Part shown: positions 41,271 to 55,676 of the stretch, one piece after another
Position numbering within the stretch: the stretch's first letter is position 1
Layout: each line of letters begins with the position of its first letter
Notes under the pieces: generated by a model
Seen by the model: the letters and a program-made list of their open reading frames with translations, nothing else
The model's database searches: none
Told to the model about the DNA's origin: nothing
Position numbers and translations under genes: made by a program
NCBI GenBank assembly: GCA_963921425.1
Contig: OY992836.1
Location: 8,323,825-8,387,824, forward strand
DNA from: Dryas octopetala
Lineage: Eukaryota > Streptophyta > Magnoliopsida > Rosales > Rosaceae
DNA: 64,000 nucleotides
Direction of reading: 5' to 3'

Positions 41271-44200
41271 CTTAAGTATTTTGGAAAGTTAGAATATTAT
41301 GGATAGTTAATAATTGTATATTCCCTACTACCAAGAAGAATTCCTCGATGGTGGAATGCATAGTAATATCAGCTAGAGTTGGAATATGGACAAAGTATTA
41401 CTCCGATAATGGTCGTGGCGGCTTACTGCCTTTCCACCACTTTAATATAAATTGCAATTAGTGGTTGCTAGCTTTTACGAAAACAAAATATAAGTGGTAC
41501 TTTTTGCTGAATGGGGAACCACCACATAAGTAACCTAATAATCTATTAATTACGAATGGCAAAGGTGAATTCATCCGAAAAGTGTCATTATATGTGTTAA
41601 AATCATCATGTTTTTGCCACGATAGAAGAGGGTTTCAGTTTCAATGAATCTAGACACTTCAATGTTGATAAACAAACAAGCAAGCAAATAAACAACTCAA
41701 TAGATGGTTCGTCCCATCAACCAAAATGTCATGGGTTAATGAGTTTCAAGCCACTTACATCAATGATAAAATGTTTAGTGATGTCTTACAAAACCATAAA
41801 AATTAATTAATTAGATTCAACTAATAATGATGAAGATTTATGTGGGAATTGATCGATGCAACTTCATAAGATTTAAATTAACTAAATCATAAGATTTGCG
41901 ATTCAAATTGATAATCTATCAATGTAACATTTAAAACTATTGAACAATAGAATATTTATCCATTTATCTATTTCAAGGATTTGTCTGGATGTAAGACATT
42001 CTTACTGATGAAAAGTGGAATCTGTCCCAACTTCAAAAGCATTTAGGATTCAACTAATAATGGTGGTGATTTGTAGGAAGTATAGGAAAAGTTAGGTTGT
42101 GGTAGATCTACTAATACAGTCCAAGAATCTGTCCAGGTTCAAAATGTATGGGATGGTGTCTCTTTATCTATCTAATAAAAACAAACATCATCATTTGGAA
42201 GGACTAAAAAGAAGTTGAAGCAATGTCGGGTTATGGATAGTGCGCTCTCAACAAAAAGCAAAATTAATCGATTTTGTTTTGCCATTTTAGTTGAGAATAT
42301 ATCCTGCATCAGGAATTTAAAATCTTGCTTTATAATGTATAATGTTTTAGATCAGGTTTCTACAACTTTGTTGATAAATTAAGCAATAACTTTCAGAAGG
42401 GTTTAACATTAAAGAGAGAGTGGATACAAGCCTGATTCTATCTTAAAGCTGAAAATGTGGGTTCTTTTTACATACCCGTATTTGTTGTAGTGTGTTCACT
42501 CCATATATAATACATTAATATATCACCAAATTAACACATAATATAGTGTAATTAAGGAAATTAAAACAGTAAGATAAGATTTGAACTTCTCGAGAAAGTC
42601 AGAAAATAATAGGTCATTTATTCATTAGTCCAAATATATAGAAAAATAGGATCACAAAACGGGCCACACAAGTGAAATGTTTTCATCTCTTTAAGTTTCC
42701 AATTAATTGATTGACAAGTGTTACTGTGATCAGTCAATAACACTATTATTATTTTTGCTCAGTGACATCTGAAAAATATCTTTAATACAAATATTTTTAT
42801 CTTTTAATTAAATATATAGATATGAATAATTCATACAATAACAAAATACAAGAAAAAAAAAATCACATCCACTCTAATTTTGTGCTCTTTTTTTACTCAG
42901 TATGTCATGTAATTGAGTGATAATTACAACATGTCATTTAGAGTTTACGGTTTACTCCCAACCAAAAATCTTAATTAGGAACTAAATCCTAAACCCTAAA
43001 ATTTGTACACCTTGAAGTAATTAATCTACCTTATCAGTGTACGACCAAAATTGCAAAAATAAAAAATAAAATAGTTTGTCGATAGACAATTTATAAAGTG
43101 GACAGAGGATTGATTAAAAACAAAACTTAACTATAAAGAGACTTGCTTGTAACAATTTTGTATAATTAATTGATAAATTGTTAGATTCATTTTCAATTGT
43201 AAATGAAATCTAACTCTAAGAACTTGATCAAAAAAATTTAAAATTATACCAATTTAATAGAAAAAAATCCAAACTACATAGACTTAATCATTTTCTTGAT
43301 CTTATTTATTTATTTTGGTTAAGTCAATTTTTGAGGGCACCCATGCATTAAGACTGATTGTAATTTAAAAGTAGCTGGAGAAAATCTTCTATATATATTT
43401 CTATTATAGCAATGTGACATCACACATGTGAGAGAGGAGGATTAATACTAAATTTAATATTTCAAACGAGAAATTATTGTATATGACCGTAATATCACAT
43501 GATATGCTGATGTGATATTATCAATTCACTTAAATTATAATATGTGTATAATTATTAATATCTAAAATCTTAAGCTCTAAGTAATACCCTTTAAATTATA
43601 TAATACTGTATCAATATTTAATGTGGTGTTATAATTTCATACAATAGAACCTCATTTTCACATATGTGATGCCACTATATAAGTACTAGATAAACCATCT
43701 CAGTAATGATAAATATTGATGACAAATACAGTTTTGAGTACGTAAAAGGGGAACAAAAAGAATACATATTATTTGCAGGGATCACTAGAGAGGAGTCAAC
43801 TGCAGTGGTGTGTCACATGCTTCTGGGTGCTTAATTTATTTTAGACCCACCGGCAAGCAATAAGGATCGATCGATGTCAAGAAACTATCAGTGCACTGTG
43901 CACCTAATAGCATTGGCATATGGGAGATACCATTATACCACTACAACAGTACGTATTTAATGGTGGGATCGATACACATTAATGCCATGTTTTGAGAAAA
44001 GAGTTGACCCCAATTATTATTTTTTTTTCTTTCTACAAATGATACGAACAAAACTAGGATTGTTAAAAATATAGAAAAATCGAATATCAAACCGTACCAA
44101 ATTGACAGGTCCAGTTTGGTTCGTTTTTATTTTAATTTAATTTCAATTTTCGGTCAATGTACGTACTGAACCAACCGGCCAACTCCGATTCGAAGATGAT

Positions 44201-44511
44201 TTTATAAATCCTCAAACGAATTAAACCAATCCAAACCAAAAAGTCTGCCCTCAACAAAAATATGTGCATAATTGGCATATCAACATGTCAAACCTTGGAC
44301 GTAAGAGTTGAACATGTAATCGTACTTCACAACACCACCAATTAAGAAGGTTTTGTTAATTAGTAAAGCGCCGGTCAATATATTTATACAATATCTATTA
44401 TTTAAAAAAATTATAAATACTTAATATAAACCTCCCTGCACAATATATTTGCAAAGTAAAACCCTAACTCTTCTTTTTCTTTTTCACTATACAGATGCGC
44501 CACCTCTATGT
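41271..44511. other. AT-rich intergenic DNA
   Basis: No gene recognised. About 44050-44240 contains AACCGTACCAAATTG and GAACCAACCGGCC stretches like those in the hAT MITE at 36300, probably a decayed relative. Otherwise unique-looking AT-rich sequence. Confidence 0.45.
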
Positions 44512-47500
44512 CATTTCGTACCTCGAGAGATTTCAAATGGTTATACCCTTGATGCATTTCAAATTATACCTAGTGATATTCCAAGTCATGTTTTGACGCT
44601 TCCCAAGTCATACCCTAGAGTTTCAGTAGTCGTTCCTTAAGGCATCTCAAGTCGTTCGTTGAAAATTTAAGTTCGTAACTCAAGGAATTTTATATGTTTG
44701 TATCCTTGATGCATTTCAAATTGTACCTAGTGACATTCCAAGTTACGTTTTGACGGTTGTCAAGTCATATCCTAGAGTTTCAGAAGTCGTTCGTTAGGAA
44801 ATTTGAAGTCGTTCCTTAAGACATCCCAAGTCGTTCGTTGAAAATTTCAGTTTGTAACTCAAGGAATTTTAAATATTTATACCCTTAGTGCATTTCAAAT
44901 TCTACCTAGTGACATTCCAAGTCATATTTTGACGCTTCCCAAGCCATACCCTAAAGTATCAGTAGTCGTTCCTTAAGAAATCTGAAGTCGTTCCTTAAGT
45001 CATCTTAAGTCGTTCATTCAAAATATCAGTTTGTAACTCAAGGAATTTTAAATGTTTATACCCTTGGTGCATTTCAAATTGTATCCAGTGACATTCAAAG
45101 TTATGTTTTGACGATTCCCAAGTCATACCCTAGAGTTTCAGAAGTCGTTCCATAGGGCATCTCAACTCGTTCCCTGAGAATTTTAGTTCGTACTTCGAGC
45201 GATTTTAAATGTTTATACCCTTAGTGCATTTTCAAATTTTTCCTAGTGACATTCCAAGTCATCTTTTAACATTTCCTAAGTCATACCCTAGAGTTTCAGA
45301 AGTTGTTCATTAAGACATTTGAAGTCATTTCTTAGGGTATCCTATGTCGTTCGTTGAAAATTTCGGTACGTAATTCGAGCGATTTTATATGTTTATACTT
45401 TGGTGCATTTCAAATTATACTCAGTGACATTCCAAGTTATATTTTGACGGTTCCCAAGTCATACCCTAGAATTTCTCAAGTCATTCTTTTTGGCATCACA
45501 AGTCGTTCCTTAGGGTATCCCAAGTCGTTTATTGAAAATTTCATTTCGTATCTCTAGAGACTTTAAATGTTTATACCCTTGTTGCATTTCAAATTATACC
45601 CAGTGACATTCCAAGTTATGTTTAAACGGTTCCCATGTCATACCCTTGAGTTTCAGAAATCGTTCGTTAGGAAATCTGAAGTCATTCCTTAAGGCATCTC
45701 AAGTCATTCGTTGAAAATTTCAGTTTGTAACTCAAGGAATTTTAAATGTTTATACCTTTGGTGCATTTCAAATAATATCTAGTGACATTCTATGTCATGT
45801 TTTGACGCTTCCCAAGTAGTACCCAGGAGTTTCAGTAGTCGTTTCTTCGGAAATCTGAAGTCGTTCCTTAAGGCATCCCAAGTCGTTTGTTCAAAATTTC
45901 AGTTGTAACTCAACGAATTTTAAATGTTTATACCCTTGGTGCATTTCAAATTGTATTCAGTGACATTCCAAGTTATGTTTTGACGGTTCCCAAGTCATAC
46001 CCTAGAGTTTCAGAAGTCGTTAATTCGGGCATCTCAAGTCATTCCTTAACAATTTTAGTTCGTTGCTCTAGCGATTTTAAACGTTTATACCCTTGGTGCA
46101 TTTCAAATTTTACCTAGTGACATTCCAAGTCATGTTTTGACACCTCCCAAGTCATACCCTAGAGTTTCAGAAATTGTTCATTAAGACATTTGAAGTCGTT
46201 TTTTAGGGTATCCTAAGAAGTTCGTTGAAAATTTCAGTTCGTAACTCAAGAGATTTTAAATGTTTATACTCTTAGTGCATTTCAAATTGTACTCAGTAAC
46301 ATTCCAAGTCATGTTTTGATGGTTCCCAAGTCATACCCTAGAGTTTTTCAAGTCGTTCTTTTTGACATCACAAGCCATTCCTTAGGGCATCTCAAGTCGT
46401 TTCTTGAGAATTCATTTCGTATCTCGAGAGATTTTAAATGTTTATACCCTTAGTTCATTTCAAATTATATCTAATGACATTCTAAGTCATGTTTTGATGC
46501 TTCTTAAGTCATACTCTAGAGTTTTAGAAGTCGTTCCATAAGGCAATTAAAGTCGTTCCTTAGTGCATACCAAGTCATTCATTGAAAATTTCAGTTCGTA
46601 CCTCGAGGGACTTTAAATGCTTATATCTTTGGTGCATTTGAAATAGTACATAGTGACATTCTAAGTCATGTTTTGATGGTTCCCAAGTCATATATTAGAA
46701 TTTCAGAAGTCATTCCTTAGAACATCTAAAGTCGTTTCTTAGGGCATCTGAAGTCTTTCGTTAAGGCATCCTAAGTAGTTTCTTTGAAAATTTTAGTACA
46801 TAACTAAAGGGATTTTAAATGTTTATACTCTTGGTGTATTTCAAATTCTTCCTAGTGTCATTCCAAGTAATGTTTTGACGGTTCTCAAGTCATACCCATA
46901 ACTTTTAGAAGTCGTTCATTAGGGTATCTCAAGTCATTCTTTAATAATTTCAATTTGTAACTCGAGGGATTTTAAATGTTTATACCTTTGGTGCATTTCA
47001 AATTGTAACTAGTGACATTCTAAGTCATGTTTTAACGTTTCCCAAGTAATACCTTAGAGTTCTCAAATCGTTCCTTAGGGCATCCTAAGTCGTTCCTTGA
47101 GAATTTCATTTAATACCGCGATGGAATTTGAATGTTTATACCTATGGTGCATTTCAAATTGTACAGAGTGATATTCCAAGTCATACCCTAGAGTTTCTCA
47201 AGTCGTGCATTTTGGCATTTCATGTCCTTCTTTACGGCATCCCAAGTTGTTTCTTGAGAATTTCAGTTCGTATCTCAAGAAATTTTAAATATTTATACCC
47301 TTAGAGCATTTCAAATTTTAGCTAGTGGCATTACAAGTCCTGTTTTGACGCTTCACAAGTCATACCCTAGAGTTTCAGAAGTCATTTCTTAGGGTATCTG
47401 AAGTCGTTCCTTAAGGCATACAAAGTCGTTCGTTGAAAATTGCAATTCGTAACTCAACGAATTTTAAATGTTTATACCCTTGCAGCATTTTAAATTGTAC

Positions 47501-50500
47501 CCTGTGACATTCTAAGTTATGTCTTGACAATTCCTAAGTCATACCCTAGAGTTTCAGAAGTCGTTCCTTAAGGCATTTCAAGTCGTTCGTTAGGGCATCT
47601 CAAGTCGTTCCTTGAGAATTTTACTTTGTACCTCGAGCAATTTTAAATGTTTATAACCTTAGTGCAATTCAAATTGTACTTAGTGACATTCTAAATTATG
47701 TTTTGACGGTTCCCAAGTCATACCCTAGAGTTTTAGAAGTCGTTCCTTAGGGCATCTTAACTCGTTCCTTGAGAATTTTTTTTCATACCTCGAAGAATTT
47801 TAAATGTTTATATACTTGGTGTATTTCAAATTGTACCTAGTGATATTTTAAGTCATTTTTTTACGTTTCCCAAGTCATACCATAGAGTTTCAGAAGTCGT
47901 TCCTTAAGGCATCTGAAGCCGTTTCTTATGTCATCCTAAGTCATTCGTTGAAAATTTCAGTTTGTAACTGAGAGAATTATAAATGTTTATACCCTAGCTT
48001 GGTACATTTCAAATTGTACCTAATGACATTCGAAGTCATGTTTTGACGATTCCCAAGTAAAACCTTAGAGTTTTGGAAGTTGTTCCTTAGGGCATCTGAA
48101 GTTATTCCTTAAGGCATCCTACGTACGTAGATCATTAAAAATTTCAGTTTCTACCACAAATTTTAAATGTTTATACCCTTGGTGCATTTCAAATTCTATC
48201 TAGTGAGATTATAATTCATGTTTTGACAATTCCCAAATCATACCATAGAGTTTCAGAAGTCGTTTATTAAGACATTTGAAGTCGTTTCTTAGAGCATCAT
48301 AAGTCGTTTGTTGAAAATTTCAGTTCGTAACTCGAGAGATTTTAAATGTTTATACACTTTGTGCATTTCAAATTGTATTCAGTGACATTCCAAGTTATGT
48401 TTTGACGGTTATCAAGTCATACAATAATGTTTCTCAAGTCTTTCTTTTTGGCATCACAAGTCGTTCCTTAAGGCATCCCAAATCGTTTCTTGAGAATTTT
48501 ATTTCGTACCTCGATCGATTTTAAAGGTTTATACCCTTGGTGCGTTTCAAATTATATCTAGTGACATTCCAAGTCATGTTTTGCCGCTTCCTAAGTCATA
48601 CCCTAGAGTTTTAGAAGTTGTTTCTTGGGGCATCTGAAGTCGATTCTTAGGCCATCCCAAGTCGTTCCTTAAGAATTTCAATACGTACCTCGAGGGACTT
48701 TAAATGCTTATACCTTTGCTACATTTGAAATTGTATTGAGTGGCATTTAAAGTCATGTTTTAATGGTTCGCAAGTCATACCCTAGAGTTTCTGAAGTCAT
48801 TTCTTAGGGCATCTGAAATCGTTCCTTAAGGCATCCTAAGTCGTTCGTTGAAAATTTTTGTACATAACTCAAGGGATTTTAAATGTTTATACTCTTGGTG
48901 CATTCCAAATTGTACTCAGTGGCATTCCAAGTCATGTTTTGCCAGGTCCCAAATCATACCATTGAGTTTCTCAAGTCGTTCTTTTTGGCATCATAAGTCG
49001 TTACTTAGGGCATCCCAAGTAGTTTCTTAATAATTTCATTTCGTACATCGAGAAATTTTAAATGTTTATACCCTTGGTGCTAGGAGTGTGATTTGGATTG
49101 GAAAATCCGAATCCGACTGATTCCAATATGAAAATTTCTAATTTTGGAACGTCCTAATCAAATATGAAATTCGAAAATGTTGAATTCCGAAAATTCCAAA
49201 AAAAAATTGGATTGGAATTGGAATGTATCTGTAAAATTCCAATCCAATTCGAATTTCGATCCGAAAAATTCTGAAATTTTCCAATGGCATTCCGATTCGA
49301 TATTTCTGAAATTAGGTCAATTTATTCCGTACTTATATTAATATTATATCATTTATTTAGTTTTTTACTATATGTTTCATTAATTTGTTATTTGTTTCAA
49401 ATATACACATACATATATATTAAAAAAAATAACTAATACTATTAATATAAACATATGTACATTATAAATATATGAGTATCATAATAACATAAATGCTAAC
49501 AAAAACACCCACATATTTTGTACGTGTAATTACTATTTTTTTTTTACTAATAAGAAAAGGTAACGTGAAGATTCCAATTTTTTATCTGAAAATTTCAAAT
49601 TTTTATCCGAAAGTTCCGAAAATATGATATTCTAAAGAAATCCGAAAATTCTGAGGAATCTGAAAATTCCGAATTGGAATGAGATGTTGAAATTCCGATT
49701 TTTTCGAATCGAAATTTCATTCCAAAACTTTTTGGATTAGAATTGGAACACTCTATTTCCGATCTGATCCGTCCAAAACACACCCCTACTTGGTGCGCAT
49801 TTCAAATTATACCTAGCGACATTCCAAGTCATGTGTTGATGCTTTCCAAGTGATACCTTGGAGTTTCAGAAGTTGTTCATTAAGACATTTGAAGTCGTTT
49901 CTTAGGGCATCCTAAGTCGTTTGTTGAAAATTTCAATTTGTAACTCAAAAGATTTTAAATGTTTATACTTTTGGTGCATTTTAAATTGTAGTCAGTAACA
50001 TTCCAAGTCATGTTTTGACGGTTCCCAAGTCATACCTTAGAGTTTCAGAAGTCGTTCCTTAGGGCATTTCAAGTCGTTCCTTGAGAATTTTAGTTTGTAC
50101 TTCAAGTGATTTTAAATCTTTATAACCTTTGTGCATTTCAAATTATACCCAGTGACATTTCAAGTCATGTTTTGACACTTCCTAAGTCATACCCTAAAGT
50201 TTCAGAAGTCGTTCATTAAGACATTTGAAGTCGTTTCTTAGGGCATCATAAATCGTTCGTTGGTGCATTTCAAATTGTACTTGGTGATAGTGCAAGTTAT
50301 GTTTTGACGGTTCCCAAGTCATACCCTAGAGTTTCAGAAGTCGTTCCTTAGGGCATCTTAAGTCATTCCTTGAGAATTTTAATTCATACCTCGAGCGATT
50401 ATAAATGTTTATACCCTTAGTGCATTTCAAATTTTACCTTGTGACATTTCAAGTCATGTTTTGACACTTCCCAAATCATAGGCTACAATTTCAGAAGTCA

Positions 50501-53500
50501 TTCATTAAGACATATGAAGTCGTCCATTAAGACATGTAAAGTCGTTTCTTATTGCATCCTAAGTCGTTCATTGAAAATTTCAGTTTGTATTTCAAGTTAT
50601 ACCCTAGAGTTTCAGAAGTCGTTCCTTAGGGCATCTTAAGTCATTCTTTGAGAATTTTAATTCGTACCTCGAGCGATTTAAAATGTTCATACTCTTGGTG
50701 CATTTCAAATTTTACTTAGTGACATTCTAAGTCATGTTTTGATGTTTCCCAAGTCATACCCTAGAGTTTCTTAGTCGTTCTTTTTGGCATCTCAAGTCGT
50801 TCCTTAGAGCATCCCAAGTCGTTTCTTAAGAATTTCATTTCGTACCTGTAGAGATTTTAAATATTTATACCGTTAGTGCATTTCAAATTATACCTAGTGA
50901 CATTCTAAATCGTTCCTTGAGAATTTCAGTTCGTACCTCGAGGGATTTTAAATGCTTATACTTTTGGTGCATTTGAAACTGTACCGAGTGATATTCCAAG
51001 TCATGTTTTGATGGTTCCCAAGTCATACCCTAGAGTTTCAGAAGTCATTCTTTAGGGCATTTGAAGTCGTTCCTTAAAGCCTCCCAAGTCGTTCGTTGAA
51101 AATTTTAGTACGTAACTCAAGGGATTTTAAATGTTTATACCTTTGATGCATTTCAAATTCTAGCTAGTGATATTCAAAGCAATGTTTTGACAGTTTCCAA
51201 GTCATACCAATGAGTTTCAGAAGTCGTTTATTAGGGTATTTCAATTCGTTCCTTAAGAATTTCAGTTTGTAACTCGAGAGATTTTAAATGTTTATACCCT
51301 TGGTGTATTTCAAATTATAGCTAATGACATTCTAAGTCATGTTTTGACGTTCCCCAAGTCATACCCTCGATTTTCTCAAGTCATTCCTTAGTGCATCCTA
51401 AGTTGTTCCTTGAAAATTTTAGTTCGTACTTCGATGGAATTGAATGTTTATACCTTCGGTGCATTTCAAATTGTACTTAGTAACATTTCAAGTCATGTTT
51501 TGACGTTTTCCAAGTCATACCCTAAAATTTCTCAAGTTGTTCCTTTGAGCATCTAAAGTCGTTCCTTAGGGCATCTCATGCGTTCGTTGAGAATTTTAGT
51601 TCGTACCTCAAGCGATTTTTAATGTTTTTACCCTTGATGCATTTCAAATTCTACCTAGCTAGTGACATTTCAAGTCATGTTTTGACACTTCTCAAGTCAT
51701 ACGCTAGAGTTTTAGAAGTCGTTCATTAAGACATTTGAAGTCGTTTCTCAGGGCATTTTAAGTCATTCGATGAAAATTTCAGTTCGTAACTCGAGAGATT
51801 TTAAATGTTTATACCGTTGATGCATTTCAACTTGTACTCAGTGACATTATAAGTCATGCTTTGACAGTTCCCAAGTCATACCCTAGTGTTTGTCAAGTCG
51901 TTCTTTTGGGCATCTAAAGTCGTTCCTTAAGAAATCCCAAGTCGTTTCTTGAAAATTTCATTTCGTACCTCGAGAAATTTTAAATGTTTATACCTTTGGT
52001 TTATTTCAAATTATCTCTAGTGACATTCTAAGTCATGTTTTGACATTTTCTAAGTCATATCCAAAAGTTTTAGAAGTTGTTCCTTAGTGTATTCCAAGTC
52101 ATTCCTTGAAAATTTCAGTTCGTACCTCGAGAGACATTAAATGCTTATATCTTTGGTGCATTTGAAATAGTACATAGTGATATTCCAAGTCATGTTTTAA
52201 TGGTTCCCAAGTCATATACTAGAATTTCAGAAGTCATTCCTTAGAACATCTAAAATCATTCCTTAAGGCATCTGAAGTCTTTCATTAAGGCATCCCAAAT
52301 CGTTCGTTGAAAATTTTAGTACATAACATAAGGGATTTTCAATTTTTATACCCTTGGTGTATTTCAAATTCTACCTTGTGACATTCAAAGTAATACTTTG
52401 ACGGTTCTCAAGTCATACCCACAACTTTTAGAAGTCGTTCCTTAAGAATTTCAATTTGTAACTTGAGGGATTTTAAATGTTTATACCCTTGGTGCATTTC
52501 AAATTGTAACTAGTGACATTTGAAGTCATGTTTTGACGTTTCTCAAGTTGTTCCTTAAGGCATCCTAAGTCGTTCCTTGAGAATTTTATTTCATACTTCG
52601 ATGAAATTTGAATGTTTATACCTATGGTGCATTTCAAATTGTACAGAGTAACATTCCAAGTCATGTTTTGAAGGTTCCCAAGTCATACCCTAGAGTTTGT
52701 CAAGTCGTGCATTTTGGCATTTCATGCCGTTCTTTACGGCATGCCAAGTCGTTCCTTGAGAATTTCAGTTCGTATCTCAAGGGATTTTAAATGTTTATAC
52801 CCTTAGAGCATTTCAAATTTTACCTAGTGACATTACAAATCCTGTTTTGACGCTTCACAAGTCATACCTTAGAGTTTCAGAAGTTGTTTCTTAGGGTATC
52901 TGAAGTCGTTCCTTAAGGCATACAAAGTCGTTCGTTGAAAATTGCAATTCGTAACTCAACGAATTTTAAATGTTTATACCCTTGCAACATTTTAAATTGT
53001 ACCCAATGACATTCCAAGTTAATTGTAACTCAACGAATTTTAAATTATACCCTTGCAACAATTTTCAAGTCATACCCTAGAGTTTCAGAAGTCGTTCCTT
53101 AGGGCATTTCAAGTCGTTCCTTAGGGCATCTCAAGTCGTTCCTTGAGAATTTTACTTTGTACCTCGAGCGATTTTAAATGTTTATACCCTTAGTGCAATT
53201 CAAATTGTACTCAGTGACATTCCAAATTATGTTTTGACGGTTCCCAAGTCATACACTAGAGTTTTAGAAGTCGTTCCTTAGGGCATCTCAAGTCGTTCCT
53301 TAAGAATTTCTTTTCATATCTCGAGGGATTTTAAATGTTTATATACTTGGTGCATTTTAAATTGTACATAGTGATATTTTAAGTCATTTTTTGATTTTCC
53401 CCAAGTCATACCATAGAGTTTCAGAAGTAGTTCTTTAGGGCATCTGAAGTCGATTCTTAGGTCATCCAAAGTCGTTCATTAAGAATTTCAATACGTACCT

Positions 53501-54021
53501 CGAGAGACTTTAAATGCTTATACCTTTGCTGCATTTGAAATTGTACTGAGTGACATTCCATTTCATGTTTTGATGGTTCGCAAGTCATACCATAGAGTTT
53601 TTGAAGTCATTGCTTAGGGCATCTGAAGTCGTTGCTTAGCGCATCTGATGTCGTTTCTTAGCGCATCTGATGTCGTTCGTTGAAAATTTTAGTACATAAC
53701 TCAAGAGATTTTAAATGTTTATACTCTTGGTACATTTCAAATTCTACCCATGAGTTTCAGAAATCATACCCATGAGTTTCAGAAATCATTCATTTGGGCA
53801 TCCCAAGTCGTTCCTTAAGAATTTCAGTTCGTAACTCGAGAGATTTTAAATGTTTATACCTTTGATGCATTTCAAATTGTACCTAGTGACATTCTAAGTC
53901 ATGTTTTGACGTTTCCTAAGTCATACCCTAGAGTTTCTTAAGTCGTTGCTTATGGCATCTGAAGTCGTTTCTTAGAGCATCCTAAATCGTTCCTTAAGAA
54001 TTTCAGTCTGTACCTTGATCA
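44512..54021. repeat. Satellite array, ~178 bp monomer
   Basis: A long head-to-tail array, roughly 50 monomers by my estimate. Landmarks recurring every ~178 bp (occasionally ~157) are TTTTAAATGTTTATACCC, TTGGTGCATTTCAAATTGTA, AGTGACATTCCAAGTCATG, TTTTGACGGTTCCCAAGTCA and TACCCTAGAGTTTCAG, then two or three AAGTCGTTCCTTAGGGCATC subunits. AAGTC recurs about every 22 bases, so the monomer grew from a shorter repeat. The monomers are strongly diverged. A hAT MITE sits at 49081-49788. No coding capacity; short frames across it are accidental. Confidence 0.95.
49081..49788. mobile_element. hAT MITE inserted in the satellite
   Basis: Ends TAGGAGTGTG and the complement of CACACCCCTA. CTTGGTGC is duplicated exactly at 49073-49080 and 49789-49796, and is itself satellite sequence. 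The interior is rich in GAATTCCGAAAATTCC-type runs and has no ORF. The 8 bp duplication and TAGGGGTGTG-style tips identify hAT. Confidence 0.9.
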
Positions 54022-55676
54022 GTCGTTGACATTCTCACTAACACTTTTTATTCTCTCTCTTTCTTGCTTTTTGAATCAAAAAGCGTCTTTCTAAAAAACG
54101 TTCAAGAACACGCCCAGAAAACCCAAAAAAATGAAAAAACTATGAAATTGAGAGAAATCACTTACTGGTTTTTCTGGCCACTCTCTTTGCCTTTCTACCA
54201 CTTAGAACCACTGCACCTACCGTCGCGCTTGACCAGATCCACGACCAAATCACTGTTCGAACTACACAGGGAGTGGGAGATTTCGGGAGAAAGAGGGAGA
54301 GTTTGAGAGTTGAGTTCCTAGAAGTTGCGAAAATGAGAGAGAAGCAGAAGGGGGAAGGGTTTTTATACCTTCAAACCAATTTAATCCTAACCACCCATTT
54401 TTCGTGCTTCAAATGCCAAATCCTGCAACCTGTATAAGTTTAAAACATCCATAAATGAGATGACCCTTACGCTTCCCCATGCAGACACAATCATGGCCAT
54501 TATCTCTTCGCATTTTCCCAAGACATCTTGGCCAATCACGTGTCACCACTTGTTCGGATTATTGGGGGATCAAACTCGTCAAGATCGGCACATGGAGATC
54601 AGTTCAGTTTGGATCAAATCAAATGTCTTTTTCCACGGATCATTTTCTCAACTTCTAATCCATCTTAGTGTGCTCGAATCGAAAGTTGGGGGATTTCTGT
54701 TTGTGGATAAATCCACATGGATTTAACAAACCAATCATAGATCAACACATGGCTGGTCAGATCTTATTTCAACTCTGACTTTTTTCATGGTCAAACACAG
54801 TCATACTTAAGCCTCCACATCACCATGCCAACTTAGGAACACATTTTTTTGGTCAGATCGAACCGGCTCATCTCGATCGGTTCGGCTCGGCATGAGGTGA
54901 TCATCTCTTAGAAAAATCCAATAACAACTGGATCGCCATTGGAGACGGTTGCTACACTATTCATTGGACCTTTCCAGACTGGTTCATCCATGTCCGATCT
55001 GATCCGATCATATATAATTTTCATACCTGCTTGTGCAAAATATCTGTGATCGGCTCGGCTCGGGGTCCACTGCCATCCACGAAGGTCAAAGTTAGGACGA
55101 ATAGCCTTACTCGAATATCTCTGACATAATTCTCTGACAGATGGGACATCCCAGCTCACAGCCATGACTATTAGGGCATCCCACTTGATCTTCCATATTT
55201 GTATTCAATGCAGCATTGAATGTAAAAGGGATAGGTAGCTGTGCATGCTACTGTTCATGACCGAGTGCATGGCCTTGTCTCAGCCATCCATCTCCATGCA
55301 AGGTAACTTAACATTCACTACTTCTTTTACCTATATATACTCAGCTATGTGCACAAAGGAAGGGGTTCACAATTTGCTCACAAAAGCCCACACAAATATA
55401 TGAAACTAGCTGAGAATATCCCAGAAGATCTTGCATTGTTCTTCCATATTCTCTCAAGTTCATCACTTGTTCTTACTCAAACACCTTCAAATAAACTTCA
55501 CTGATTCATCATCAGAGCGTATTTGGCTAGTACCACACCGGTCATTCTCCTTTGATCTTGTATTCGTGCAGGAAGATCCCATCAACATCCAACTCATCAT
55601 CCAACAAAGCTTCCAATCAACCAGATCATCCACCTTAAGTTGTTGCATCTCTCTTATGGATTTTTGCATCAACAAT
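54022..55676. other. Non-satellite segment splitting the array
   Basis: Satellite stops at about 54021 and resumes at 55677. On the minus strand, TATAAAAACCC at about 54358-54368 precedes a pyrimidine-rich leader-like stretch. On the plus strand, CTATATATACTCAGC at about 55332-55346 is followed by a leader-like region ending GCATCAACA, as in an LTR. No recognised protein domain: the 85-codon minus frame at 54908-55165 and the plus frame 54460-54726 match nothing I know. It could be one or two LTR-type insertions. About 20 bases of satellite appear missing at the junction. Confidence 0.5.

Noticed and set aside
44449-53000. Several 60-76 codon frames with a repeated FQIVPSDIPSHVL-like peptide
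   Set aside because: They are satellite monomers read in one frame; most monomers have stops or frameshifts and there is no start or splice logic.
54908-55165. 85-codon minus-strand frame with RELCQRYSSKAIRPNF
   Set aside because: Not recognised, no homologous motif, and it lies inside an LTR-like segment; not enough to call a gene.
55028-55676. Solo LTR flanked by ATACC
   Set aside because: ATACC occurs at both borders, but the left flank is not satellite as a simple insertion would require, so the match may be chance.
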